Of a stretch of 64,000 nucleotides of DNA, positions 1 to 12,935 are shown piece by piece. This stretch comes from Cheiracanthium punctorium. Taxonomy: Eukaryota; Arthropoda; Arachnida; Araneae; Cheiracanthiidae. The stretch's first letter is position 1, and the number at the start of each line of letters is the position of its first letter. The notes under the pieces are model-generated. The model was not told the origin of the DNA and made no database searches. It worked only from the letters and a program-made list of their open reading frames with translations. The DNA lies in contig JAWZYV010013187.1 of NCBI GenBank assembly GCA_038373885.1, forward strand, positions 1-64,000, given 5' to 3'. The translations under genes and the position numbers were made by a program.

Positions 1-1640
1 GGGGGAAATATGCTAATTTCCTTAAGTATTTAATACATTTACAACATTGAAATAATGAAACAAGTCACTTACCTCATTACAATCCGATTATACACTTTTG
101 GCTGGTCTCGAATAATCAAATCCAAATAATTTTGTCTTTCACGTCTCAATCGCGCGCGCTTTGATGACTTGCACTCGACTCGATTAACAAGTCATAGTCG
201 CTTCGCTTCGATTCGATTGTGGGCATGTTCGGTCGGAGTAGGATGGGAAATTTCCGGTCCTACGTCACATTTGGGTACGACGTCATAGATTAGCGAGACT
301 CTACCGTAATTTAAAGGTGCAGTCGCGATTTCAAATAAGAAAAGGGCTTCTTCATATTCAAAATGTAGATTTACGAGGGTTTCTCCTTCATATACGAAAA
401 CGAGATTTCCCCTTAAAAATGAGCGGTAAATTCTCGTAAATTAATTTTTATTTTTTACAGTGTATAAGTTCATATCCTCCCCACCGAAAAATTTTCCAGG
501 CGCATATCCCCCTCCCCCCCCCCCCCCGAAAATTTTTCCTGGCTACGCGCCTGCGTATATCCACTATAGCGGTATTTTATAAATCCTCCATGGTTCTGTT
601 TCCTGAAAACGTCAAACTTTGTAATCTCGAGGAGCTATTTAGATTATATCGCTATAATTGTGTCAAGACGTTAGAGTTGCAGAGTTTACAAATTTCAAGC
701 ATTTCTTAAAATTTATGACGCCACTGTTTAACTGCCGTATAAGATACCCCGGTTCGTTGAGCAAGTTAATTTGGATATTTTGATCAGTATTATCATTAAG
801 ATAGCGGTTTACAGATAAATAATTTTGAAAACTGGTGTGATTATTAGTAGCATAAAATTTTAATCTTATTTTTTTTTTTTTTTTTTAAATCGTACAGAAC
901 AATTTAAACAAACCTCTAATTGAAATATGCGCTTCCTTCAGCATCCACCCACGAAGTAAAGCAAAAGCAGATGACGTGTTAAATTTATACCACGAAGTTT
1001 ATATTTAGGTATGAAACACCGTAGTCATAAAATTCCACTTACCGCTGAAAAATCCTTTAAAATATATAAAGCGTTCACAGATGTTAATAGCAGGGCCGTT
1101 GCGCTGTGGGCGCTATGGACGTCTCAGCTCCCCCCCCCCCCCCCTAGAAAAATCTGAGCCACCTCACCCAGGCCAAAGAGCACAGTCATCGAGGAACATT
1201 TTTTGAAAAAAATTATAAAGAGATGCAAATTTCTTAATTTTTGTTTCTGTACGTAAAAGCAAACATTTTATGTTTTATGTTCTTTAAAGAGTATTGGAAA
1301 ATCAATTATTTCTTTTCCTTAGAGATAAGAAAAATCGTATTGCCTGAAGAGGAAATTACAAACTTCGCAACAAGGCCGTAGCGCTGAGGCGCTATGGACG
1401 GATCAGACCCCCTGGAAAGATCTGAGCCCCCTCCCCCCCAAAGAACGCAGGCATCGAGGAACGTTTTTTGAAGAAAATGTTCCTCGATGTGTTAATTAAA
1501 TGTTCCTCGATGTGTGTCCTCGATGTGTGTGCTCTCTGTGTGTGTTCCCCTATGTGTTAAAAAATATACATCTTTCTTAAAAGAGATGTAGTTTTTAAAA
1601 ATTTTTGTTCCTGTTTGTAAAAGCAAACATTTCATGATCT
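1..1640. other. Repeat-derived intergenic DNA, no gene
   Basis: I see no convincing coding region. The stretch holds degenerate repeats. A terminus ending in TTTTTTACAGTG followed by TA lies at about 451-464 and resembles the right end of a CACTG-type element. C-runs at 1131-1144 and 511-525 belong to decayed miniature elements. The block around 1290-1360 is a diverged direct copy of 13340-13410, so it is dispersed repeat rather than unique sequence. Confidence 0.5.
484..553. mobile_element. Partial hAT-type miniature element, GGCGTAGCC family
   Basis: The right terminus GGCTACGCGCCTG at 541-553 and the C-rich stretch next to GAAAATTTTTCCTGG match the fuller copies at 12797 and 14293. The matching left terminus is not recognisable, so the copy is truncated or decayed. 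Confidence 0.5.
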
Positions 1641-1770
1641 TTAAGGGGACAAGGGACGTTAAATACACTGTTAAAACAAGTGGTTCAACGTTTCACCATT
1701 ATATGGTGCTGAATTAGCTGCATCCTTCCCAAGGAGAAACATTATTCCATTTCTTGGTACTTTCTCCAAG

Positions 1771-2067
1771 ACCATGATTAGGTAGAAGGTTGAACCATGA
1801 TTTGGTAAAAAGGTTGAACCATGATTTGGTAAAAAGGTTGAACCATGATTTGGTAAAAAGGTTGAACCATGATTTGGTAAAAAGTTTGAACCATGATTTG
1901 GTAAAAAGGTTGAACCATTATTTGGTAAAAAGGTTAAACCATTATTTGGTAAAAAGGTTGAACCATGATTTGGTAAAAAGGATGAACCATGATTTGGTAG
2001 ATAGGTTGAACCATAATTTGAGAAATAATAGAACCATGCTTGTGTAGTAAGTTGCACCATGATTTGG
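1771..2067. repeat. 24-bp subterminal minisatellite
   Basis: About eleven tandem copies of a 24-bp unit built around GGTTGAACCATGATTTGGTA. The central units are near identical and the outer ones diverge. Because 24 is a multiple of three and the unit lacks stops in some frames, both strands read as artificial repeat proteins. The array sits about 100 bp inside the left terminus of the CACTG element and shares GAACCAT with the right subterminal zone, which suggests a transposase-binding role as in CACTA elements (inference). Confidence 0.85.
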
Positions 2068-3416
2068 AAAATAGGGGGGAAATCTGTGTCAGATGCAAAA
2101 AATTGCATAAATTTCATTCATAAAAATTATTTAGCACTGTAAAAATGTGTATATTTACCAAATATTTTCAAATACTTTACTTATAATTTTTTTTTATATT
2201 TACCTTAATTACATATACTTCAATTAAAATTTTTTAAAAAATTATACTTTTTTTTCCCTGAATTAACAGATTTTTAAAAATATATTTTCCATTGATAAGG
2301 TATAAAATTAAAGTATTTGAAAAATATTTGTTCAATTTATGTATTTTTTTATCAAGAGAAATTTTTATGAATAAATTGCTTGCAATTTTTTACATCTGGC
2401 ACTGAGATTTCCCTCTTTATTGTCTGGAGATAAGAATCTTCTATCTATTATCCAATCTTAAATCTAGGAATAAAAGGGAATTACTGTCAAACATCGATTG
2501 TGCAATACAAAACTTTTTTGGTGCTATCTTCTTTCTCCACCTGAAATTTGAATATGTTTCATAATAACGGGGTTTACAGTGTCTAAAATTCCTACTTCCA
2601 TAGAAATTGGGAACATTTGAACATTTAAAGTATGATGCCTCGTTTACATTCAGCTCACTTTTGCGGCAGTAAGGAAGGGAAGTGAGAAATACTAAAATGT
2701 AAGCACCCCCTTCTACTCGTGCTGTCTCCCACTCCCTTCTAAACAGATTTTTTTGGGCAAGGCAAACTGCAGCATGAGGGGAGTGAATATTTATACTCAA
2801 CACGCTCGTTCATTTGGTGCCAATACTAGTCTTTTGACCCTGGGATTCTGATTGCTGTGTGTAAGAAGTGGGTTCGGGAAGGTGAGAAGAAAGTATGGCA
2901 GAATGCGAAACCCCCCCTCACTGCTACTCTATACTGCTGCAGAAATATTTCCGCGAGCCCGGGAGAAAATGGGAATGGTTGAATGTAAACAGGGTATTAC
3001 AGTAACTGTTGAAAGTGTTTTTAGATATTAATTATGTATCAAATAATACATGCCAATTATTCTTAGTATTAGATCAATTAGGTACAACTTCTATAAAGGT
3101 AGGAATTTTAGAAAAAGTAAAACCTGTTATATTATCAATCCCTATTATAATAATGATAAATCCACAAAAGTGGGAAGTAAATATTTTTTACAATGAAGGA
3201 ATGATCTTGGTTCGTGTGACATGATCATGCAGCATGTTTATTCTGGCATAGATGTTTTTAATTTTATTTTTAAAAACATTTTCATACTTAACATAAAAGT
3301 ACCCCCCCCTTTTTTTTAAAGTTACAAAAGCCCTTCCTAAAAAATCAAAAAGCTTTTAATTTTCAAGTTAGATTTCAAATAGTTTCCAAAATCATAAATA
3401 TCTACATAGAACTCAC

Positions 3417-3584
3417 ATTTTTATAAGCGGTGCAATGAAGTCTCCTATAGATACGAGTTGACTCATTCCTCCATGTTTTGCTGCGGACTGCAGATTTAGC
3501 ACCTCTTTTGGCACATTTCTCGAGAGATAAACTCATGCTGTGAAGCTGAACATGCACACTAGATTCCCCACCAATTTCGTTTTT
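3417..3584 (-). CDS. Exon-like block, unknown protein
   Basis: On the minus strand 56 codons without a stop lie between a possible acceptor (ATTGACAG) and a good donor (AAAAAT then GTGAGT). Both ends are in phase 0. The translation is rich in Lys, Arg and Ser and contains KCAKRGAKSAVRSKTWRNES and RIYRRLHC, which looks like real basic protein rather than AT-rich noise. I recognise no family. It lies inside the CACTG element, so it may be an exon of that element's own gene or of a captured gene. No other exon was joined to it with matching phase, so the gene model is unproven. Confidence 0.3.
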
Positions 3585-4848
3585 CTGTCAATTTCAGTAG
3601 GAAATTCAAACATTATGCGATTTTAACTACGACAATTCAAATAATTGAAGGCTGAACAGCCATCCATACCCTATGATCTTTTGATTCAAGACCTAAAACA
3701 ATGTTTTGTAACTTGAAATTGTAAGAACAAAAACTGTCCCATGTTAAAGCAATGGCAGATGTGCAATAAATGGCATCTCTTTGGCAACAAAATATTGAAT
3801 GCTTCAGCCTGTGTTACAGGAGCTCTAGGTGCAATATGCTTTGTATAATCATACTCAATTAGTGAAAATTTGTTGCCCCACCCTAAGAAATACATTAATT
3901 TTACACATATATAATAACATTATTAAATTTATGTTAGATCATATTAACGAAGTCGGAGCCTCTGCTGCTGTATTAGCTCTAGAATTCCAACAGCTATATA
4001 AGTCGTGTAACATATGATGCCAGGAAGGAAAATGTACATCAAAATTACTTTGAGTCCCAACTTATAATTTTTTTAAGCTCTATGCACAGACAGCTGAAAA
4101 TACAAAGAATACTACAAATATGTTTCAATTAAAGATAAAAATAATCAGCTTACTAACCCTGCCCCTCTCTTCTTGACATCTTTGAAAGAATGTTTATATA
4201 CATCCATAAATTTTTTAAATCAGATTAATCACTTGTATTCGCCAACAATTTAAGGCATAAAAAAACAAACAAAACCCCAAATGAGTTATTTTCAATTTTT
4301 TATTAAATATAAGAAATATTAATTTAAAACAGTAGTAAACATCACACACCTTTTATTGTACAATAGGCAATGATGGGATTTCTTAAGCATGTCAAATACA
4401 TGAAAGTGTATCTTAAATGTTATGAATAAGTACAATTTAATGAACGTTCTTTATGTAAACTAAGAGTTATCATTTACACACAATAACTAGTAAAGAATGA
4501 TGGGGGGAAAAAAGTTCTTTCTTTTTACTTTTATTAAATTTAAGACAAACACTTAATTTAAACCACCAGTTTTATAATACAATAAGGTGGTGGTTGTCAA
4601 TGTGTCAAAGGTGTCACACACCATTTTTAAGCGAATAAATAGTTCCTCAAAGAGATGAAAAATTATTTAAAATTCTGTAGGCCCAAAATTTTTTGGATTT
4701 TTTTTTTTTTTTTCCATACAATACATCAGGACAGGACCAAAAGGAAAACTCTGGAAAGAAATTTGTTAGCAAAGGATTAGTTTGCGACAATGCATTTACA
4801 TTCTGGCTAGAAAAATAGACGCTATTTGAGCAATAATTACATACTTAC

Positions 4849-4909
4849 GCCATAGTTTCAAGGTATCTCACAAATAACTGTAACTGCTCAACAAAAGTAA
4901 ACATGTTTT
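4849..4909 (-). CDS. Short exon-like block, unknown protein
   Basis: Minus-strand sequence between a plausible acceptor (pyrimidine-rich stretch ending TTAAAG) and a strong donor (GGC then GTAAGTATG). Only one of the three frames is open, reading NMFTFVEQLQLFVRYLETM and ending two bases into a codon. It shares strand with the exon-like block at 3417-3584, but the phases of the two do not connect directly. The call rests on the splice signals and may be chance. Confidence 0.22.
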
Positions 4910-7900
4910 CTTTAATATAAACAGCAAAAGAAAAATGTACAACAAGATTGTTTTTTACAACGCTAACTGTACGAAAGTAAGTACTTTAGGGGACCCCGGA
5001 ACTTATACTCACAATTAATTGTATCCAAGCAATATAATTCTGAATAAATATTAAAGTGCCATAGAAACTTCTCTTTGGGCTATGATCTCCAGGTTACGAG
5101 CGCCAAAACTCCGCAAACGTCGCCGAACTCCTCACTCCTTCTCCGATGTAAATAATGAAATTTCAGCAGTCACTCGCACAGTGATTATGAAATTGTTGAA
5201 AAGTGTCTTGCAATCCAAAGATAAATATGTATTCTTGATGATGATGATACAAAACTTATAGTGATATAACACTACTATTAATACATATCAGTTTTAATAA
5301 AAAGTTAAAAGATTTGGCAGTGATGAATGACCTATAAATTTTTAGAACCGTCAAGTTCTGTAACAAAACAAGAATTATATGATAATAGTACAAGTTTGGC
5401 AAAAATCAAATAATATAACAGATAAGAAAGAAAAGGAAAGAGAAAAAAACTGACAAGCAGAGATGACAACATAACATTTTAAGAAACACATATCCGACCA
5501 TAGAACACTGCTTTCTAAATTAGAAAAGGAAAATATTGGAAGACCATGTTTGCCTTTGCTAGTCTTCACATGATTTTGTTTCTGGTGTTTCTTCCTATGC
5601 GCTTTTGCTATGGTTTACATTGTGAAAAAGATAAGTTAAGATACTATTAGACTGTGCCTTTATTTCATATCGTAATTTGTGATTCTACTTTTTTAAAATC
5701 TAGGAAATGTAATGATTCTATACTTTATGGCTCACGAAATCCCACACAGTAAATCCTAAAGATCCGCACCAAGGCCATGGTCCCACGATGTGCTGTGCGG
5801 ATTCTCTGGCTCACTCTACTGTATTTCACACTATAATAAACATTGATAATAATACGACAACACGCTGCAATAAAGTCTTTTGTACTGCACTAAGCAACAG
5901 TTTTCTGAAGACAACACAGAAAATTTTCCATCAGTTACACTGGCCAAGTGAAAATATCCACGGAAATGCAGATGGAAGACTTCAGTATCAAAGCTTGAGA
6001 CCTAAAAGAAAAAATAACATATATTGGTGATTCCCCTTTCTAACAAAGAAAAAAAAATGAATGCAGAGATAGATTGAAAACAAATAGCACTAGACATGAC
6101 TTTGTAAAAGGGGAGTATCGTCTTTGTCGTCCTTGAAACAGTACAACTTCTCAAGTTAAATGTGTGCACCTATCCTCTTGCTAAATATGTAGAAATAGTA
6201 GATAAAACATTATATTTTGACTTTTATTTTTGACAATTCTAGAATCGAAATACTTGGCTTTATATCATGAGAAAATTATCCCTCATCTACGTTTGTTATT
6301 ATTCAATCTTATGGTATTTAAAAAATTAACTTTAAACACTTTTTACTTATTCATGGATAGTGTCAAGTACCATAAGAAATCGGGAGGAAGGGGCCCACGG
6401 CTCATACGAGAAAAAAAAGTGTAACCTCTTTTCGAGGGTGGAGGCCCATCTGATGATTTCCCCCACCCCTCCAACTTTAGAAACACATTTCTTGTATTAT
6501 TCACGCACTACTGTATTGATGCATTAATTTAAAGATAAAAGAAAACCAACACGGAAACCTTAGAATTCTATGACTGCCTCAATTACGCCTTTTTGCCCAA
6601 TTCTAATATTTAAATCATTTTGAGTTTTGCTCTATGGCCTCGTTTGATTTTTTTTTTTTTATTTTTATTTTTTTTTTTTAGTTTTTTTTTTTTTTTTTTT
6701 AAACCCCAAACCCCTTTCTCGGGATGTGAAAAAGGACCTGGAAAGGTCCATCGGTGGTCTAGAGACACCAGGACGATCACACATCTTGACGTTGGCTGGA
6801 CAAGGTGTTCCATGTTGTTTAAACACACCAGTTCTTGTATAGTAACTGCATCTGATTAATTTAGAAGTATTCTACAGCACCAGATTCTTGTACCTCTTTT
6901 CTATTTGTATACTTACACGCCCGGTTGTTTACAATTTTCTACTGCTGCCGGCCCATACGCCGGTGTGGCCGTTTTGCCTAGTTTTTACGGGTATGCATGA
7001 TGCTAACCGAGAAACATACACAAATGCTGTAAAAAGAAATAATTAACACAATATAATTTAAAAATTAAACTTTGCCTTTTTAAACTAGGGCATCAGATTT
7101 GTTTTTTTAGTAAAGCGGACTACTGCTGTACACTGTCTTACCCGGGATTTACACAAAGTACTGCATAGGGATCTTTTAAGTAAATCAAGCGGAGGAACAA
7201 AACAAGCCAATTTTTTTAGAACAAGCTAGTTAGAAGTAATCCTCTCAATCTTCTCTCAGAAACATATTGATAATTGCAATTGCACATCCCCGATTAGTGT
7301 TTCATCTGCTTTCATCTTTCAAATTTTTTTTAGGACGTGGAAAATCTCTGAAACAGATGAGCACCATGACGTTCTGCAAAAGAAAAAGATTTCTTCTCTG
7401 ATATTCCCGCAAGAAATTCTTTCAAACAGCTGCTCCCTCTTGGAAGAAAAGTGGATACGCATTCAATTAATGCTGTCCACATGTTGCCACGTATGGTTTG
7501 TATTGAGCTAGAGCGCTAAATGATGGTATGAGATAGGCCATAAGTTGCATTCGAATTTTGTTTTTGTTGTTTATTACATTCCTGAGATGGATAATACTGT
7601 TTTCTTGGGGGGTGGGGGTGGGGGGGGAACTATTTTTCGCTTCAATTTTTTCCATTCCCAGACTCGTGGTGAAGCTTTGTTGTGGACGCAGCTCCGTGTT
7701 CCCCAATCAACATGATGATCAGGAGTCACCAGTTAATTTTTCCATAATCTCGGTGATTTATCTTTAATTCTCTTGGGCGTGGGGTAACAAAATTCTACAA
7801 CTGATTTCCTTTTATGGCCCACTTGTAATTTCAATTTAATCTGTGTCAGTACTATGCATTCTCATTGTCGCAAACAAAAATGTTACCCACTTTTTGAAAA

Positions 7901-9540
7901 ACAAATCAGTATAAAATCTATAGAAAATTTTGAAAGAGATCCCATTAGTTGTTATGTTAATGATTAATTACATCTCTGTATAGCGCCAACTTTTTACTTT
8001 CATTCGCTGTACTTGTAGTTCATGTATGGAATCAAAAAGATTTAAGCTCATTTTGACTAAATTTTCCACAAAAATTCTAAAATCGTGAACAGTATGTTGT
8101 TGTTCAGGGTTGAGTAGAACCACTATTCAAGATGTCAAATTTTATTCAGTATTTGTATTCCTCAGTCGTTATATGAGGTGAACGCAAACATAAGCGACCT
8201 CACAGACACGAATGTAGCAGGGTACATATTCTTTTGAGAATGGTTTTCCAGAAGGTGCGTAAAAGGGGATAAAACATAGAAACGAGTGGTTTACATTCTT
8301 AGGTTAATGTACAGCTAAAAAGTTTTGGATCGAGATAGTAGGAAATATTTAGACTCATGAATATTAGGATTTTTGTAAAAATATAGGACGTGTTTTGGCA
8401 GTTAAAAATAAATATATATGAGCAAAATATAGGGAAATACTAGGAGCGACTCGAGAGCCAGCACCTTGCTATCTTGAAAATAAGAATTAATTCTTAATGT
8501 GATTTTTTGCACCAGGTGGAAACATCGTCTACCCCTAAAGTAAAGCATAGCGCAGGTGCAGTCGACATGTGGTGAATTTTTCTGACTGCGCATCAATATA
8601 GCACAGTTCTTCATAAGATGAAGACTTTGTGTGTTCTCGCTAGCAAAACCTAGAATTAGCACTTTTTGTTTGTTCTTTTTTTTAGCCCAACCTCAAATAA
8701 ATCTTAATTTTGACCAGTCTACATAAAGTAACAGTCAGATTCGAAACTACATAGCCTTATATCTAATACTAATAATACAAGAACCCATGCAGAAATTCAA
8801 AATTAACTCACAGATTACTATTGGCTGCTGGATACAACTCCAATTTGTTGCCTAATAGATTAGAACTTCTGTTAAAAATTCCACATATAAATACTAAAAG
8901 GATCTAAAAATGTCACATACATTTATCGGATACATTACATATACAGGAAAACCTTGGTATATTGGCTCTGAATACACATAGAACTTTGTACTTTGGTGAG
9001 TACTTGTTAATATCTCTTATTATATTAGAAAACTCATTTTAAGGACTGCATCCTATATAATTTACTAAATGAAATAAAAGTTGTAAGCATACCTAATCGG
9101 TACTGCCAAAGGTACAGGTTTGCTAGCCCCTGTAACATACCAACACACGTTGTCAAAATACAACACAGGTTTTTTTCTGAACATACCATGCATGGCCTGT
9201 ATAGAATCTGAAAATACTCAGGGATAGTGCTGTTTATAGAAGTGTAAAGGAAATTTAATTTCAACTCTTTGTCAAAGAGAATATAAAATATAATACATCA
9301 ATCAAAATACACAGGGAATAAACTACTCATATCTAAAATATATATAAAGAGAACATTACAACACTCAAATTCAAATACATACCTAATTTTATATCCAAAA
9401 GAACTTTTCTTAATATTATACAGCTTTGAAATTTTTAACCTTATTTGTACATACAGTAATAAGCATAACATAATGAACTTTTATTTATGTAATTCTTAGA
9501 ACAACTACAGATGCGTTATTTCAACTCAAATGTATTCAAG

Positions 9541-9600
9541 CAGTAGCGTAGCCAGAAATATTTTTGAGGCATGGCTGACAACTCAAAAATTAGAATGCAG
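9541..9600. mobile_element. Left-end fragment of GGCGTAGCC miniature element
   Basis: CAGTAGCGTAGCCAGAAAT matches the termini of the complete copies at 14293 and 39837. No inverted right end follows, so the copy is broken. Confidence 0.4.
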
Positions 9601-9970
9601 TACAGCTTATAAAAATTGATATAGCATATACCAGGGCCTGAAATTTCAGCTTGGACTATACTTGCCAAAAAACATAATGTATTCGCCACAAAGTTGAGTT
9701 GCCGCCGTATATTTTACTTTTTATGTATTTTGGGATTTTTTTTCTAATTAAGAATGCTAGAAATATGCCAAGTTATTTTATATAATAAAATGGTCTCATT
9801 GTAATTGAAAATCATTTTAATGTATTGTATTTGAGATTTCATAAAGATTGTAGTATTTATGAACATAAATGAAGAGCCAATTAAAAAAAAAAAAAAAAGG
9901 TTTCGCTTATAAAGGGTCATATCTAATACGAATTTGTGTATATTTGCCTGTCAGAAATAAAGTACTACCA

Positions 9971-10111
9971 CTAGTTAGTGGCATCATCTGGATGAAGAGT
10001 TTTTAACATCTTGGCCCATTTATTATGGATATAGTTACAAAGATCGTTCATAGTGCTTGTTGATAATGCATTCCTATATGCAGTTTTTAATTCCGTTGTA
10101 AAAGTTGGGCG
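9971..10111 (-). CDS. Terminal exon-like block, unknown protein
   Basis: On the minus strand a long pyrimidine tract ending TTTGCGCAG is followed by 46 in-phase codons and a TAG stop. The translation includes TTELKTAYRNALSTSTMNDL and NYIHNKWAKMLKTLHPDD, with balanced amino-acid composition unlike the AT-driven noise around it. I do not recognise the family; a transposase C-terminus is a guess from position inside the CACTG element. If the 3417 and 4849 blocks are real they lie downstream of this stop and would belong to another gene or isoform. Confidence 0.3.
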   Translation of the reverse strand, partial: RPTFTTELKTAYRNALSTSTMNDLCNYIHNKWAKMLKTLHPDDATN

Positions 10112-12184
10112 CTGCGCAAACGTGAAGAGAGAATGTCATAGGCATAAAGGGCACTTCGCTTTAATTGTTCTGCTGAACATATCGTTTTTTTTTTTTTTCT
10201 TTTTCTTTTAAAGATATAATGGTATGTGAAATTGTATCTTTACATACTTTCTACATCCGGCTGTGTCAACTTTTTTTTCCATGTATGGAACATGAACTCC
10301 ATCCATAATTAGACCAAATTCGAAACTCACAAACAGCGAGTCGGTGAGTGGAAATTTCGTTGCCCCGACACACACACCACACACACATATATATCTTTGG
10401 GGAGGGAGGGTGAGGGCGACACCAGAGAAAGGAATATCCCCCTTGAATTTTTGCCTGAATATTTTCGCATATTAACAAATGAATTAAAGAAAACAAAGGA
10501 CAGTTCTAAAAAATCATAAATCGAGTATAAAACCTTTAATTATTGGAAATACATACTTTTTAAAAAAAACTGGCTTAGGGTCCATAGCTGAACTTTAAGA
10601 GTTCATGAACATTAAGGTAAACTTTCAAATGTACCATCATAGAGATTAGTGATGTACCGAGTAGCAGAATACTTGACATTTACTACTCGGACTGAGTGTA
10701 GTGTTGGAGATTAAAAACACACACTAAATGTTCAATGATAATCCGGTCAGTGCTTCTGCTGTAGCTCAGAAAGGATTTTACAGCAAGTTCTGTTGTGAGT
10801 ATCGGGAGATGGAGTCAAATTAAAAACTGAGAGGTGGCTTCTATCTTTGAACTCAAATAAGTCCACAGACGAGTTACACGGATGTGAAACGCGAGGGGAG
10901 GTTAAGAGATCACGCATGGAAGCACCCAAATTGCATGAAAAACAAAGAAAATCACATTTATTTGCAAATGAAAAACTATTCAAAACTGACATGGATTTCA
11001 CAAAAAATTTCTTTTCCTTAAATAAGAGCATCTAATTCGAAGTAGCAAATTTATTTTCCCAGAAAGCTTCATAGGCCACAGAGGAAGACATCGAGGGCCG
11101 CAGGCAGCGCTGTAGGAAACCCTTAGTGTAAATCAATGAGAAAGGAATAGCTGAAATAAGCATTAATTTCTAAATAAGTGGATGTGCTACTAATTATTGC
11201 TACCTTGGGTAGTCTCATAATAGTTGCATAGATGGACGTGCCAAATTTTTCGAGTGCATATAGTACCAGTGTTTCTATGAGGGTTTTTTTTTGAGGGGCG
11301 TGGGTGGAGGAAGGGCAACCATTACATATTTTTGAAATTATCTAAGTCAGTGAAAATTCATGGAATAATTAAACTTTATTTATTCATTAGTATTTTTCAT
11401 TAGGCATGGACTTTTCAGAATGTGTTTTGTTCGCTTGATTATACATCATATAATTGAAGTGCAAGAAAAATCTGAATTTTAACATTTAGCAGAATATTTA
11501 ACAGTATGGATACTGAAAGTTTATGCTCCTTGCTGTGAATACATTTACCCCATAATTGTAAAACAAACCCCAGACAGTAGGTTGGCTGTCCGTCCAGGCT
11601 AATCGCAGACGTACGGTAACCCAAACAAAGCTTGCATGCATTGCGGGAATAATTCTGTAAGCAGGGGCAGGTTTAGTAGGCGAATTTCTTTTTTTTTTAA
11701 CGTCTATATACAAGAAAACATAAAACCAAAGCTACAATACACTTATCTAAACAGCTTATTAAAACCTTTCTACACATATTTCAATGAAATATAATACAAA
11801 TTGAAAAATAACCAAAAACACACTCTTACACTGCCCCCGCTTACGGAATTTATCTCGTACTTAAGTGATCACAACCAAACCAGATACAGGATTAAGCACC
11901 CGGCAAGAAGCAGCACACTTGTTAATTTTGGCTCTGAATTCAATAAATGTGTGGAAAACATAAATCTTAAATAATTAAGGCGAAAAATTCACATACTAAA
12001 TACTAAACCGATAAAAAATACACATACTTTTTTGATTGTCAGAAATCATATAGGCAGCTGCATGCGGCACAGTCGTATTTAAGCTCTAAATACAGTAAAT
12101 TTGTGTTAATATTCTTATTAGGTCAAAACACATTTCAGAATTCACATATAAATAATAAATGATTGAGAAATATACAATACATAC

Positions 12185-12340
12185 CTTATTGGGCTCCAAG
12201 ATAGAGATTATGCAGAAACGAATTCAGACACCTTCACCTTCTTGCTAGCCCTAACGCGAAACGGTCGCGGATGCCGCTGTCGCTGTGTTGTGTTTCTCAA
12301 TGGTTGGTTGGTTTATTTCGATCGCTGAACAGCGGAGAAA
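12185..12340 (-). other. Possible first exon next to the right terminus of the CACTG element
   Basis: This GC-richer, CpG-containing block (about 50% GC against an AT-rich background) lies 150-300 bp inside the right terminus. On the minus strand it ends CCAATAAG and is followed by a near-consensus donor, GTATGTATTG. That is the layout of a transposon's own promoter and untranslated first exon. Any ATG-led frame in it is short. No transcript evidence is available to me. Confidence 0.3.
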
Positions 12341-12493
12341 ATACCGAATCATGGTGTAACTTCGAACCATACTTCAAGTTGAACCAATAATTCTTGTTTT
12401 TGTAAAAGTGATCGCACCATCTTTTGGTAACTCGGTTTACTTTTCACCAATGCATGGTACAACGTTGAACTGATAGTTTTAACAGTGTATTCA

Positions 12494-12796
12494 AAACTTT
12501 CCATTTTAAATTTTACTTGTAATCGTATGTATAGTTGTTTCACACAAAATCATAGTTGTCTAACATAATAGTTTGCATCTATATTGAAACTAAAAATAAT
12601 AATAATAATAATAATAATTTTTAAAATGAAAATTAATATTTTTCAGAAAAAAATACGTCTTCTATTTTTTTATTTAAAATATCCCATGCGCATTCAAAAT
12701 TAATAAAAAGCGACATATTTATTTATTTTTTTTTAATATACACTTGCAATATATGTATGAACATATATGTGCATTCATTTTTATGTGTGACAAAGG
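12494..12796. other. AT-rich flank, no gene
   Basis: Contains an (AAT)n run at about 12594-12618 and AT-rich sequence. Nothing else is recognised. Confidence 0.5.
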
Positions 12797-12927
12797 CAGG
12801 CGCGTAGCCAGGAAAATTTGGGGGGGGGGATATGAACCTATATGTGTATAAATAGACGGAATTTCATCACTAATCCAAAAATTTCGGGGGGATATATCCG
12901 GATATCCCCCCCCCTGGCTACGCCCTG
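12797..12927. mobile_element. hAT-type miniature element, GGCGTAGCC family, complete
   Basis: The 131-bp unit begins CAGGCGCGTAGCC and ends GGCTACGCCCTG. The flanks are a perfect 8-bp duplication, GACAAAGG, at 12789-12796 and 12928-12935. Terminal CAG/CTG plus an 8-bp duplication is diagnostic of hAT-type insertion. Inside each end lie a G-run and a C-run that can pair. It has no coding capacity. Confidence 0.85.
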
Positions 12928-12935
12928 GACAAAGG

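Larger units (their letters stand above)
2068..9970. other. Interior of the CACTG element, mostly unassigned
   Basis: AT-rich sequence with no recognisable protein domain. It contains homopolymer tracts (about 4700-4715 and 6650-6700), a GC-richer block at 2700-2960 that looks like another dispersed repeat, and two exon-like blocks listed separately. A third possible small minus-strand exon lies at about 4157-4188 before a GTAAGC donor. Open frames of 60-120 codons elsewhere are not clearly better than chance. Confidence 0.4.
1666..12487 (-). mobile_element. 10.8-kb DNA-transposon-like element with CACTGTTAAAAC termini
   Basis: The left end begins CACTGTTAAAAC at 1666 and the right end is its inverse, GTTTTAACAGTG, ending at 12487. 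Similarity continues inwards for about 40 bp (GTTCAACGTT and ACCAT blocks shared). The element is flanked by TA on both sides (1664-1665 and 12488-12489), a 2-bp duplication. GAACCAT-containing repeats lie inside both ends: a long array at 1771-2067 and scattered units at 12350-12480. Short CACTG termini, a 2-3-bp duplication and subterminal repeats are typical of the CACTA/CMC superfamily, so I place it there tentatively. No transposase domain is recognised. Exon-like blocks on the minus strand (12185-12340, 9971-10111, 4849-4909, 3417-3584) suggest a decayed or highly diverged intron-containing gene. An alternative is two unrelated miniature elements that happen to face each other. Confidence 0.55.

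Noticed and set aside
1671..2117. 148-codon minus-strand frame and 85-codon plus-strand frame
   Set aside because: Both are translations of the 24-bp minisatellite and have no other support as genes.
2441..2803. 120-codon minus-strand frame
   Set aside because: No domain; it spans a GC-richer patch that looks like dispersed repeat, and no splice or start context supports it.
5375..5569. 64-codon minus-strand frame with a basic N-terminal extension
   Set aside because: It looked like a possible exon, but it has no good donor, a weak acceptor and a hydrophobic AT-driven tail; chance is more likely.
10647..10720. TAGTGATGTACCGAGTAGCAG as the left end of a hAT element
   Set aside because: The tip resembles hAT, but no inverted right end or duplication could be found.
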